Shown here: piece by piece, positions 1 through 7,073 of the stretch
How positions within the stretch are numbered: the first letter of the stretch is position 1
Layout of the letters: each line of letters begins with the position of its first letter
NCBI GenBank assembly: GCA_002371705.1
Contig: DFGI01000028.1
Span: 37,704-101,703 of the forward strand
DNA: 64,000 nucleotides
Direction: 5' to 3'
DNA from: Bacteroidales bacterium UBA3754
GTDB lineage: Bacteria; Bacteroidota; Bacteroidia; Bacteroidales; UBA1715
Notes under the pieces: model-generated
What the model saw: the letters and a program-made list of their open reading frames with translations, nothing else
Databases searched by the model: none
What the model was told of the DNA's origin: nothing
Translations under genes and position numbers: made by a program

Positions 1-2
1 GA

Positions 3-341
3 ATCAAGGAAATTATTGAAATTGACGACTACGACTGGAAAGGCGCGCTGAACATCGCTTCGATTTTTGCTGGAATGAACGACTACGACTATCCTGTGAG
101 CGTGATGGCTCCTATGGTGAACATTCCTGGCGTGAGCGAGGAATTCATTTTCGCATTTATAGCAATGTGCACACACACCGACTATATGTATCACACACAA
201 GCATTTGTTGACGCATTGATCCGTGCTTCGGAAATGAACAAACCCCGATTGTGCGAATTGGTTGACACAGGAAAACTGTCGTTCCAAATGTTCGAAAATC
301 CAGAGGTGAAAAAAGCATTCTGCCCAATTTGCAATCAATAA
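3..341 (+). CDS. 3' end of an unrecognised protein (5' end outside window)
   Basis: The reading frame is open from the left window edge to TAA at 339-341, giving at least 112 residues. The in-frame ATG at 75 is probably internal, because the 24 codons before it encode an acidic stretch (EIIEIDDYDWKGAL) with normal codon use. The visible part is soluble, without membrane segments, and ends in a Cys-Pro-Ile-Cys motif close to the C-terminus, which could bind a metal or form a disulfide. I do not recognise a family. The gene stops only 4 bases before plsY, so the two are probably co-transcribed. Confidence 0.6.
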   Translation: MKEIIEIDDYDWKGALNIASIFAGMNDYDYPVSVMAPMVNIPGVSEEFIFAFIAMCTHTDYMYHTQAFVDALIRASEMNKPRLCELVDTGKLSFQMFENPEVKKAFCPICNQ

Positions 342-345
342 TAAT

Positions 346-960
346 ATGGAACCGATATACGTAATTCTTGCGGTACTTGTTTCTTATTTACTTGGTTCGA
401 TTCCCACATCGGTTTGGGTAGGAAAAATATTCTACGGCATTGATGTGCGGGAATGCGGCAGCGGAAACGCTGGCACCACCAACACGTTCCGTGTGCTTGG
501 AGCAAAAGCGGCAATTCCTGTATTTATAATTGATGTACTGAAAGCCTACGTGGCGGCACGGTTGGTTCACTTTTTCCCTTGCCTGCCACACACGCCCACT
601 TACGTAAATCTGCAACTACTGTTTGGCATAGTTGCGGTTATAGGACACATTTTCCCGATTTACGTAGGTTTCAAAGGCGGCAAAGGAGTGGCATCGTTGC
701 TTGGCGTGACATTGGCGATAGTTCCCGTATCGGCTTTACTCGCTTTTGCGGTATTTGCCGTGGTGTTGCTCATAAGTCACTATGTATCATTGGGTTCAAT
801 GATTGCAGGATGCTCGTTCCCAATATTTGTGATTTGTGTTGAACGTACATCAATCGTTTCGCTCCAATTCTTTTCGGTGGTGTTTGCCATATTGCTGCTC
901 GTCACCCACCGAAAAAACATTTCCCGACTGCGCAATGGCGAAGAGAAGAAGATTTTTTAA
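346..960 (+). CDS. plsY: Glycerol-3-phosphate acyltransferase PlsY
   Basis: PlsY is an inner-membrane enzyme that moves an acyl group from acyl-phosphate to glycerol 3-phosphate, the first step of phospholipid synthesis. The 204-residue length is usual. The three family motifs are visible: SGNAGTTN at about residues 39-46 (usual form SGNxGATN), GHIFPIYVGFKGGKGV at about 100-115 (glycerol-phosphate and phosphate loop), and a third loop near 140. Several hydrophobic segments fit the multi-pass fold. It begins 4 bases after the preceding gene and is followed by about 100 bases before the sensor kinase, so it likely ends that transcript. Confidence 0.95.
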   Translation: MEPIYVILAVLVSYLLGSIPTSVWVGKIFYGIDVRECGSGNAGTTNTFRVLGAKAAIPVFIIDVLKAYVAARLVHFFPCLPHTPTYVNLQLLFGIVAVIGHIFPIYVGFKGGKGVASLLGVTLAIVPVSALLAFAVFAVVLLISHYVSLGSMIAGCSFPIFVICVERTSIVSLQFFSVVFAILLLVTHRKNISRLRNGEEKKIF

Positions 961-1034
961 CGCCACCCAACTTAGTCGTTAAACTAAAATCCTGATTTTT
1001 GTTTAATTCTTCTTCATTTTTCAAAACAGTTTCT

Positions 1035-1042
1035 TATTTTTG
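1035..1042 (+). promoter_or_regulatory. Probable -7 element for the sensor kinase
   Basis: TATTTTTG matches the Bacteroidota -7 consensus TAnnTTTG. Transcription would start near 1048, only about 12 bases before the ATG at 1061. It therefore argues against the in-frame TTG at 1040 as the start codon. No good -33 TTTG lies at the usual spacing. Confidence 0.4.
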
Positions 1043-1060
1043 GAAGAAAGTTTTGAAGGT

Positions 1061-2128
1061 ATGAAACTAAAATCCAGTATAATAACACATAAAAATGTAG
1101 CACTCCAACTTGCGTTGTATGCTTTTTTGATAGTGGTGGTCGCATTTGCGGCACTTTATTTTTTGAACTGCAAAAACCTACTGTGCGCGGCTGTGGTGGT
1201 TTCGCTATTGGTAGGGATAGTAATGTATGTGATTTCGTATTTCCTCATTAAAACTCTGATTATTGAAAAAGTTCGTCCGCTCTACAAAGTGATTCGCTCC
1301 GCGCAAAAGCCCCGTTTCAAGGACATTTCCAAAACCGACAGCAACCTTATCGCCACCGCCGAAAAGGATGTGATGGAATGGGCTTCGAGCAAAAGCGACG
1401 ACGAATTGGAAATCCTGAAAAAACAGGAAATTTTCCGCAAGGAATACATAGGCAACGTGGCGCACGAACTAAAAACGCCTATCTTCACCATTCAAGGCTA
1501 TGTTTCCACATTGCTTGACGGCGGACTGTACGACGAATCCATCAACCGACAATATTTGGAGCGTACCGACAAGGTAATCCAACGCATGACTTCAATAGTG
1601 AACGACCTCGACGCCATCAACCGATTGGAGTCGGGCGCACTGAAAATGGAATACACCACATTCAATATTGTGGATTTGGTGAACGAAGTGTTCGAGGCGC
1701 AGGAATATTTAGCAAAAGAACGCAATGTTACACTCACAGTGGAAACTTCTCTGCCCAAAAACCTTATGATGGTGTACGCCGACAAAATGCGTATCAATAT
1801 GGCACTGACCAATTTAGTGGTGAACGCCATAAAATACAACAAACCCGAAGGTGGCTCGGTTCGAATTAGATTTTTCGACATGGACAGCCGCTTTTTGGTG
1901 GAAGTTTCCGACACGGGCATAGGCATTCCCAAGGAATATCAGGAACGAATCTTCGAACGATTTTTCCGTGTTGATAAAAGCCGCTCACGCGAACAAGGCG
2001 GCACGGGACTTGGCTTGGCAATTGTGAAACACGTAATTGAGGCACACAACGAAACCTTGAACGTGAAAAGCACGCTGAACAACGGCTCTTCATTTTCGTT
2101 TACCATTAAAAAAGGCACCGTGCGATAG
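1061..2128 (+). CDS. PhoR-like membrane sensor histidine kinase
   Basis: Membrane histidine kinase of 355 residues that should phosphorylate the response regulator encoded 3 bases downstream. Two membrane helices (about 17-36 and 41-63) are separated by only a few residues, so there is almost no periplasmic sensor domain. The dimerisation/phosphoacceptor helix has VAHELKTP with His135. The ATPase domain shows the N box (Asn255), the G1 box DTGIGIP (284-290), an F box (FERFFRVD) and the G2 box GGTGLGLA (313-320). The His-box sequence is PhoR-like. The ATG at 1061 is preferred over TTG at 1040 because a -7 box overlaps the latter. What it senses cannot be told. Confidence 0.9.
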   Translation: MKLKSSIITHKNVALQLALYAFLIVVVAFAALYFLNCKNLLCAAVVVSLLVGIVMYVISYFLIKTLIIEKVRPLYKVIRSAQKPRFKDISKTDSNLIATAEKDVMEWASSKSDDELEILKKQEIFRKEYIGNVAHELKTPIFTIQGYVSTLLDGGLYDESINRQYLERTDKVIQRMTSIVNDLDAINRLESGALKMEYTTFNIVDLVNEVFEAQEYLAKERNVTLTVETSLPKNLMMVYADKMRINMALTNLVVNAIKYNKPEGGSVRIRFFDMDSRFLVEVSDTGIGIPKEYQERIFERFFRVDKSRSREQGGTGLGLAIVKHVIEAHNETLNVKSTLNNGSSFSFTIKKGTVR

Positions 2129-2131
2129 TCT

Positions 2132-2812
2132 ATGAACCAGCCAAAAACCATATTGATTGTTGACGACGAACCCGATATTATTGAGATTCTGCGCTATAAC
2201 CTTGAAAAAGAGGGATATAGAACACTTTCGGCAATGAACGGACTTGACGCGGTTTCCACCGCCAAACAGCAAAAACCCGACCTGATTTTGCTTGACGTGA
2301 TGCTTCCCGACATGGACGGCATCCAAACCTGCGAAACCATCCGCAAAATCCCTGAATTGGGAAAAACAATCATTGCATTCCTAACCGCGCGGAGCGAGGA
2401 TTATTCCGAAATTGCGGGTTTCCATGCTGGCGCCGACGACTACATTGCAAAACCAATCCGACCACGCGTGCTGCTTTCCAGAATACAATCGCTGCTCAAA
2501 CGTTCGCATCAACAGGAAGCACCGTCCCAACTTGTTCAATATAAAGACATTACAATAGACAAAGAACGTTTTGTCGTGCAAGTGGGCAATAAGTCATTGA
2601 CATTGCCCAACAAAGAGTTCAAAATCCTTGAACTGCTGATTTCGAAGCCAGAGCGCGTCTATTCCCGCGAAGAAATCTATTCGTACGTGTGGGGCAGCGA
2701 AATCGTGGTTGGCGACCGCACCATCGACGTGCACATCCGCCGCCTGCGCGAAAAATTAGGAGAAAAATATATTTTTACAGTTAAAAAAATTGGGTATGTG
2801 TTTGCCCGCTAA
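2132..2812 (+). CDS. OmpR/PhoB-family response regulator
   Basis: A 226-residue DNA-binding response regulator and the partner of the kinase just upstream. The receiver domain (about 5-120) has the acidic pair Asp11/Asp12, phosphoacceptor Asp55 in LLDVMLPD, Thr85 and Lys107. The C-terminal winged helix (about 130-226) has the OmpR-type stretch PNKEFKILELL and the recognition region RTIDVHIRRLREKLG. PhoB-like regulation of phosphate genes is possible, but no pst or phosphatase genes are near, so the target set is unknown. The spacing indicates one operon with the kinase. Confidence 0.93.
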   Translation: MNQPKTILIVDDEPDIIEILRYNLEKEGYRTLSAMNGLDAVSTAKQQKPDLILLDVMLPDMDGIQTCETIRKIPELGKTIIAFLTARSEDYSEIAGFHAGADDYIAKPIRPRVLLSRIQSLLKRSHQQEAPSQLVQYKDITIDKERFVVQVGNKSLTLPNKEFKILELLISKPERVYSREEIYSYVWGSEIVVGDRTIDVHIRRLREKLGEKYIFTVKKIGYVFAR

Positions 2813-2818
2813 ATAGTT

Positions 2819-3472
2819 ATGGCAGAAATAAAAGCGTGTATATTCGACATGGACGGTGTGCTGGTAAGCACCGAAATCTATCATTTTAAAGCATGGAAAC
2901 GATTGACAGAAACAGTTTTGGGATTCTCAATCGACGAAAAATTCAACGAAAACCTGAAAGGCGTGAGCCGCGCCGTGTGCGTTGACCTGATTCTGCAACA
3001 CGCTGGTTTGCACAAATCACCCGAAGAAAAAGCGGAACTTGCGGCACAAAAAAACAAATGGTTTTTGGAATATGTGCAGACTGAAATCACACCGGCAAAC
3101 GTATATCCTGGCGTGATAGACTTTCTTAAGTCACTGAAACAAAAGGAAATTAAAACCGCCATAGGCTCGGCAAGCAAAAATGCGCCATTGTTGGTTGAAA
3201 AACTCGGCATCAAGCCATACTTCAACGCAATAGTTGATGGAAATATGATTACAAAAGCAAAACCAAACCCCGAAGTATTCCTGAAAGGCGCGGAACTTAT
3301 AGGCGTTCCGCCAGAAAACTGCGTGGTGTTCGAAGATGCGAAAAGCGGTGTGGAAGCCGCCAAAAACGCAGGAATGCACTGCATAGGCGTTGGTTCCCCT
3401 GAAATCCTCACCGATGCCGACTTCTGCATACGGTCGTTTACAGAAATGACAGTGGAACGGTTGAGATTTTAA
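2819..3472 (+). CDS. pgmB: Beta-phosphoglucomutase (HAD family)
   Basis: HAD-superfamily phosphatase fold, 217 residues. The nucleophile loop is FDMDGVL, with Asp10 as phosphoacceptor and Asp12 as acid/base. The cap carries LKGVSR, the hallmark that separates beta-phosphoglucomutase from other HAD enzymes. Core motifs continue as GSASKN (Ser), a conserved Lys in KAKPNPEVF, and FEDAKSG (Mg-binding acids). The enzyme would interconvert beta-glucose 1-phosphate and glucose 6-phosphate, as after maltose or trehalose phosphorolysis. No phosphorylase gene is in view. It starts 6 bases after the response regulator and is probably read through from it. Confidence 0.88.
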   Translation: MAEIKACIFDMDGVLVSTEIYHFKAWKRLTETVLGFSIDEKFNENLKGVSRAVCVDLILQHAGLHKSPEEKAELAAQKNKWFLEYVQTEITPANVYPGVIDFLKSLKQKEIKTAIGSASKNAPLLVEKLGIKPYFNAIVDGNMITKAKPNPEVFLKGAELIGVPPENCVVFEDAKSGVEAAKNAGMHCIGVGSPEILTDADFCIRSFTEMTVERLRF

Positions 3473-3487
3473 AAACTTTCGTTCCAT

Positions 3488-3693
3488 TTCTTTCGGCAGC
3501 GAAAGAATTTTGCGATTAAGTGAGAGCAAAGAAAATGTATTTTCTTTGCCGAACGTGAGCAAAATGCCAAAAAGAAACGGAACCCAAAGAAAAGCCACCG
3601 ACGTACCTGCTTGGCTAAAAATCGTGCTAACAAAAATTCTCGGCGGCGACGGCGTTCTTTGGTTACTTTCTGTCGCTGAAGACAGAAAGTAAC
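3488..3693. repeat. Cluster of three perfect hairpins in the pgmB-lipoprotein gap
   Basis: Three perfect inverted repeats lie close together. TTCTTTCG (3488-3495) pairs with CGAAAGAA (3500-3507). GCAAAGAAAA (3526-3535) pairs with TTTTCTTTGC (3540-3549). GTTACTTTCTGTC (3662-3674) pairs with GACAGAAAGTAAC (3681-3693). The 53-base block 3641-3693 recurs at 6832-6884 with two differences. A 60-codon frame across it (3510-3692) has no protein-like features. The gap 3473-3865 otherwise holds only the next promoter. Confidence 0.8.
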
Positions 3694-3791
3694 TGATTTA
3701 AAGAGCTTTTGCTATGTCTATCTCGATGGTGTAGTAGCAGAATTGTAACAATATTTTCCCCTCGTATTTATAAAAAATACCTCCTTTTTAT

Positions 3792-3820
3792 TGCACAATA
3801 AAAAAAAGATGTATCTTTGT
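3792..3820 (+). promoter_or_regulatory. Promoter of the 3866 lipoprotein
   Basis: TTG at 3792-3794, then 18 bases, then TATCTTTG at 3813-3820: a close match to the Bacteroidota -33/-7 promoter. The predicted transcript start is near 3826, leaving a leader of about 40 bases that is A/T-rich, as is usual for strongly translated genes in this phylum. Confidence 0.75.
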
Positions 3821-3865
3821 GGTGTCAAAAAATTTAACTTATTAACAATTTAAACAAAAAGTATT

Positions 3866-4411
3866 ATGAAAAAATTAAAATTTTTAGCTCTTGGTTTAGT
3901 AGCTGCTTTCGGTTTCGCAGCTTGTGGTAACGAAGAAGAAGGTACACAAGAAGGTAAATCTGGTGCAACTTACACACAAAACACTATCGTAATGGGTGGT
4001 GCAAAATCATCAAATGGTTCTTTCTACACATTCGACAAAGGTGTTCAAACAAAAACTCAATTGGGTGATGTTGCTACTAACGTAGTATTCTGTTTCCAAA
4101 CACTTAGCGACAATTTCCGTTTCATCTCTGGAACTATAGCTGACAACGAAATCGTTAAGGCTCAAGCATCTGAAACAAAGTTCATTATGATTCGTGATGC
4201 AAAAGCAACTGTATTTGAAAAACAAGATTTCGCTGCAGATGGTAAAACATCTATTGACATCAGCAGCAAAATTGAAGACGGTAAAAAAGCTGTTGCTTTC
4301 AAAAATGAAAAATGCGAAGGTTTCTTTGAAGTAGTAAGTTATGATGCTACAGCAGAAGATTTAACAATCAACATTTGGACTAAAGACGAAGCAAAAGACG
4401 AAGCAAAATAG
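3866..4411 (+). CDS. Small secreted lipoprotein, unknown function
   Basis: A 181-residue lipoprotein. The signal peptide (residues 1-19) ends in a lipobox (FAAC) with Cys20 as the lipidated residue. Cys20 is followed by GNEEEG, an acidic patch resembling the lipoprotein export signal that sends Bacteroidota lipoproteins to the cell surface. The mature part is rich in Thr, Lys and Asp and looks beta-stranded; no family is recognised. It ends in the tandem KDEAKDEAK. Codons are strongly biased (GGT, GCT, GTA, AAC), and it has a near-consensus promoter and its own terminator, so it is probably abundant and single-gene transcribed. Confidence 0.8.
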   Translation: MKKLKFLALGLVAAFGFAACGNEEEGTQEGKSGATYTQNTIVMGGAKSSNGSFYTFDKGVQTKTQLGDVATNVVFCFQTLSDNFRFISGTIADNEIVKAQASETKFIMIRDAKATVFEKQDFAADGKTSIDISSKIEDGKKAVAFKNEKCEGFFEVVSYDATAEDLTINIWTKDEAKDEAK

Positions 4412-4432
4412 TCTAACCATAAATGCAATAAA

Positions 4433-4463
4433 AAACCCGGTTCATTGTGAATCGGGTTTTTTT
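4433..4463 (+). terminator. Rho-independent terminator after the lipoprotein gene
   Basis: AAACCCGGTTCA (4433-4444) pairs with TGAATCGGGTTT (4448-4459), with one G-T pair and a TTG loop, followed by a run of T to 4463. An A run on the other side lets it also stop transcripts from the convergent ATPase gene. Confidence 0.85.
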
Positions 4464-4470
4464 GTGCGGT

Positions 4471-4494
4471 GTAGAGACGCGATCGCGTCTCTAC
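4471..4494. repeat. Perfect 24-base palindrome (GTAGAGACGCG half-site)
   Basis: Two copies of GTAGAGACGCG meet tail to tail around a central AT and form a perfect palindrome. It sits between two convergent genes just after a terminator. A related imperfect hairpin with GTAGGGACG arms occurs at 6559-6594, so this appears to be a dispersed repeat family rather than an operator. Confidence 0.75.
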
Positions 4495-4500
4495 GTGTTT

Positions 4501-5673
4501 TTATTTTTTCTCAAAAGACACAATAATTCGTAGCATTTCGCTCAGATTACAAACATAAACATTTGCAGCCATGGGATAGGAAGATTCAACTGGTGCGACA
4601 ATGTATGTATGCGAAGGGTTCAAAAACTCAATGGATTTCCAAAATCCTTCGGTAACCGACGGAGCCGACGACGATTTACATTCTATGGCGATAAGATTAT
4701 TCGGATATTGCAACAGTAAATCCATTTCGTCGCCCGTGGCACTTCGGTAGAAGAAACATTGTGCATGTCGAGCCAAAGAACAAACATTTTCAACTACAAG
4801 ACCTTCCCATGAGTTTCCTATAATGGTATTACCTAATAACTCGTTGAACGATGGAATTTGAAGTATCTGATGCAAAATTCCACTGTCACGAATGTAGATT
4901 TTTGGCGCTTTAACCAATCGTTTCTTTGTATTTACGTAATATGGTGGCAATGAGCGTATTATGTATGTTTGCTCCATAATATCGAGGTAATGACGGATTG
5001 TGGGAGCGGTTAAATCCATTGATGATGCTAATTTTGACGCATTGAGCAGTTGACCGTGTTCGTGAGCTGTCATTGTCAACAACCGCATAAGTTGTGGGGC
5101 AGCAATATGAAAACCCAATTGTGGAATGTCACGTTCTATATACGTTCTGACAAAATTTTCACGCCAAAGAGAACTTGCACTGTCGGAATCTGCGTTATAA
5201 CTATCGGGATACCCGCCACGGAACCAATATTTTGTGTAGTCGTAGTTCTGTTTCTCGTCAATTTCATTTGCAAGAAATGGAGTCAGGTCAACCAAACCAA
5301 CTCTTCCGGCCAACGATTCCGATGAATGTTGTATAAGGTTGCGTGATGCGGAGCCCAACAAAATAAATCGTCCTGGTCGGCGGTTTCTATCAATTTCGCT
5401 TCGTAACACAGGGAAAATATCTGGCGAGCGTTGGATTTCATCTAAGCAGATTGTTTTCCTTTCATTATGCTGGAAAAACAAACTCGGTTCGTTCAATTTT
5501 GCTAAATCGTTACGATTCTGCAAATCAAGATACAGCATGTCGTCTCGTTGTTCAGCCATTTTTTTAATTAATGTACTCTTTCCGCATTGTCTTGAACCCA
5601 GAATGATAACGGCAGGAAAAACCGACAAGTTTTCCTCAATATATGCCTCAATATGACGATCTACATATTCCAT
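4501..5673 (-). CDS. AAA_14/DUF4143 family ATPase
   Basis: A 390-residue ATPase of the widespread two-domain family with an N-terminal AAA_14 domain and a C-terminal DUF4143 domain that resembles a restriction-endonuclease fold. The Walker A motif is GSRQCGKST (residues 26-34), and Walker B is in TICLDEIQ. The C-terminal part has the usual acidic/Lys pattern (DEMDLL ... AIECKSS). The biological role of the family is unsettled; members are often mobile or vary between strains. I chose the ATG at 5673 over the upstream TTG at 5682 because a promoter -7 box ends only 9 bases before the TTG. The gene stands alone, convergent with the lipoprotein gene. Confidence 0.9.
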   Translation of the reverse strand: MEYVDRHIEAYIEENLSVFPAVIILGSRQCGKSTLIKKMAEQRDDMLYLDLQNRNDLAKLNEPSLFFQHNERKTICLDEIQRSPDIFPVLRSEIDRNRRPGRFILLGSASRNLIQHSSESLAGRVGLVDLTPFLANEIDEKQNYDYTKYWFRGGYPDSYNADSDSASSLWRENFVRTYIERDIPQLGFHIAAPQLMRLLTMTAHEHGQLLNASKLASSMDLTAPTIRHYLDIMEQTYIIRSLPPYYVNTKKRLVKAPKIYIRDSGILHQILQIPSFNELLGNTIIGNSWEGLVVENVCSLARHAQCFFYRSATGDEMDLLLQYPNNLIAIECKSSSAPSVTEGFWKSIEFLNPSHTYIVAPVESSYPMAANVYVCNLSEMLRIIVSFEKK

Positions 5674-5690
5674 CTTTGTCAATTTATACG

Positions 5691-5723
5691 CAAATATATA
5701 AAACTAACTGATAGAATACCAAA
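5691..5723 (-). promoter_or_regulatory. Promoter of the AAA_14/DUF4143 gene
   Basis: On the minus strand, TTTG (5723-5720), 21 bases, then TATATTTG (5698-5691). The predicted transcript start near 5685 gives a leader of about 11 bases before the ATG at 5673. The rest of the gap up to 5840 holds a GC-rich stretch with GTGC-TTT-GCAC hairpins (about 5793-5803) of the intergenic-repeat type. Confidence 0.65.
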
Positions 5724-5840
5724 TATTTACAAAGATTTTTGCAAATTAAAAATCAGATTTTCAATTTGCAATAGATTCCTCGTTGCGCTCGGATGACGTG
5801 CTTTGCACGGATGATGGCGTAATGTTGTTCAACCATGTTA

Positions 5841-5871
5841 TTGTATTATACCAAAATGTTCATTAACTTTG
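5841..5871 (+). promoter_or_regulatory. Promoter of the 5892 gene
   Basis: TTG at 5841-5843, 20 bases, then TAACTTTG at 5864-5871. The box lies inside the longest open frame (which opens at 5835), showing that the true start is the ATG at 5892, just after the predicted transcript start near 5877. Confidence 0.7.
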
Positions 5872-5891
5872 TATCATCAAAAAATAAAAAT

Positions 5892-6494
5892 ATGAAAAAG
5901 GTTGTATTTATTCTTGCTGTGTTACTGGGTGTTTCTGTAACGTTGCAGGCACAAAAGTCAGTTATTGAAAAACCAAAAGTTGAAGCAAAACAGTTGTCAA
6001 AACAAGGCTATGACATATTGCCTGATGCATTGCACCCAATGAAAAAACAGTTGGAGTTTGTTTATGCAAACCAATCGACCAAAGAAAGTGATGGTTCACC
6101 GAGATATCTTATGGCAGTTGGAATAGCATCGGACGCGTCGTTAACTCAGGCAAAAGCCACGGCTCGCGAAAAAGCTGTGCAAGATATGACCAACCAGGTT
6201 ATGAAAAAAATGAAGTCCATTATAGAAAAGAACGGCGGAATCCAAGAAAAAAGTTCCATTACAGTGGCAGAACTATTGAGCATAGTTGAAGAAAAGTGCA
6301 AACAAAAAATGATAAGCGGTCCTATTTTGGCTGATTTCTACAAAAAAGACAAAGGAAAATATGTTGTGAAACGCTATTGCACATACACCTATAAAGATGC
6401 CCAAGCAATGGCAATTGATTATTTCGAAAGCGAATTGAAAAACGAGTCGGAAAAGCTCAAATCCGCATTAAGAAATCCCGCTAATTGGCGGTAG
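5892..6494 (+). CDS. Secreted protein, LPP20-like, unknown function
   Basis: A 200-residue protein with a clear signal peptide (MKKVVFILAVLLGVSVTLQA, cleaved before Gln). After an N-terminal linker, residues from about 75 to 180 show the pattern PRYLMAVGIASDAS ... AKATAREKAVQDM ... GKYVVKRYCTY. This resembles the LPP20/FlgT-N fold, in which a strand-helix unit carries alternating alanines. No lipobox is present, so it is probably periplasmic. The start at 5892 is set by the promoter and the signal peptide. It is a single gene with its own terminator; the function is unknown. Confidence 0.7.
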   Translation: MKKVVFILAVLLGVSVTLQAQKSVIEKPKVEAKQLSKQGYDILPDALHPMKKQLEFVYANQSTKESDGSPRYLMAVGIASDASLTQAKATAREKAVQDMTNQVMKKMKSIIEKNGGIQEKSSITVAELLSIVEEKCKQKMISGPILADFYKKDKGKYVVKRYCTYTYKDAQAMAIDYFESELKNESEKLKSALRNPANWR

Positions 6495-6514
6495 AAAGAT
6501 ATACCTTCACAAAG

Positions 6515-6544
6515 AAACCGTTCCCCAAAAGGAGCGGTTTTTTG
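6515..6544 (+). terminator. Rho-independent terminator after the 5892 gene
   Basis: AAACCGTTCC (6515-6524) pairs with GGAGCGGTTT (6531-6540), with one T-G pair and a six-base loop, followed by a T run to 6544. Confidence 0.85.
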
Positions 6545-6558
6545 TATTCGATATTGTT

Positions 6559-6594
6559 GATGGTAGGGACGCGACGCGCCACGTCCCTGCCATC
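6559..6594. repeat. Imperfect hairpin with GTAGGGACG arms
   Basis: GATGGTAGGGACG (6559-6571) pairs with CGTCCCTGCCATC (6582-6594), with one G-T pair. The inner arm is the same type as the palindrome at 4471-4494. Confidence 0.65.
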
Positions 6595-6831
6595 GTCCTT
6601 ATTTATATGCAAGTACCTAAATCAGCTAAATCGGGGTGTCGTGCTGACAAAAAATCTCTTTTAGTGACATTGTGTATTAAACTTCATTAAACGATGATGG
6701 TTCGCCTTCGCAGATGAGCGTATAAAAAATCTTTGAACGCAACGTTAAAAACTCTCGGTTTGGCGGCGTGGATTTGTGGGGAGCGCCATCCCCGAGAGTT
6801 TAGTGGAGAGAAAAGATTTTTAGCGAAGATG

Positions 6832-6884
6832 CGGCGGCGACGGCATTCTTTGGTTACTTTCTGTTGCTGAAGACAGAAAGTAAC
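6832..6884. repeat. Second copy of the 53-base hairpin block
   Basis: The block matches 3641-3693 at 51 of 53 positions and contains the same GTTACTTTCTGT/ACAGAAAGTAAC hairpin with loop GCTGAA (6866-6871). A second inverted repeat, ACTCTCGG/CCGAGAGT, lies just upstream near 6750-6800. The gap 6545-6998 holds no credible gene: an 80-codon minus frame across it is made of this repeat sequence. Confidence 0.75.
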
Positions 6885-6998
6885 AGAAAAGGTTGGTTCA
6901 TTATCGAGGAATTGTTTGAGTAACTGCAAATTCCTTTTCTATTTATATGTATCTCATCTTGCTTTTTGTTTTTTTAGTATAAAAAATCCCATTCTCTA

Positions 6999-7028
6999 TT
7001 GCTATTTCAAAAAAACAACCTATATTTG
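6999..7028 (+). promoter_or_regulatory. Promoter of the 7074 T9SS protein
   Basis: TTG (6999-7001), 19 bases, then TATATTTG (7021-7028), a consensus Bacteroidota promoter. It leaves an A/T-rich leader of about 40 bases. Confidence 0.75.
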
Positions 7029-7073
7029 CGTAGTTAAAAATTTTCTAAAAGTATAATTTAAAACAAAAAGATT

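Noticed and set aside
3510..3692. 60-codon plus-strand frame in the gap after pgmB
   Set aside because: It runs through three perfect hairpins and a block repeated at 6832-6884; no protein-like features.
4501..5673. Defence-system ATPase
   Set aside because: AAA_14/DUF4143 proteins are common orphan ATPases; no partner nuclease, methylase or mobile context is visible.
6687..6929. 80-codon minus-strand frame upstream of the T9SS protein
   Set aside because: Composed of repeat sequence with hairpins; no signal, domain or ribosome-binding context.
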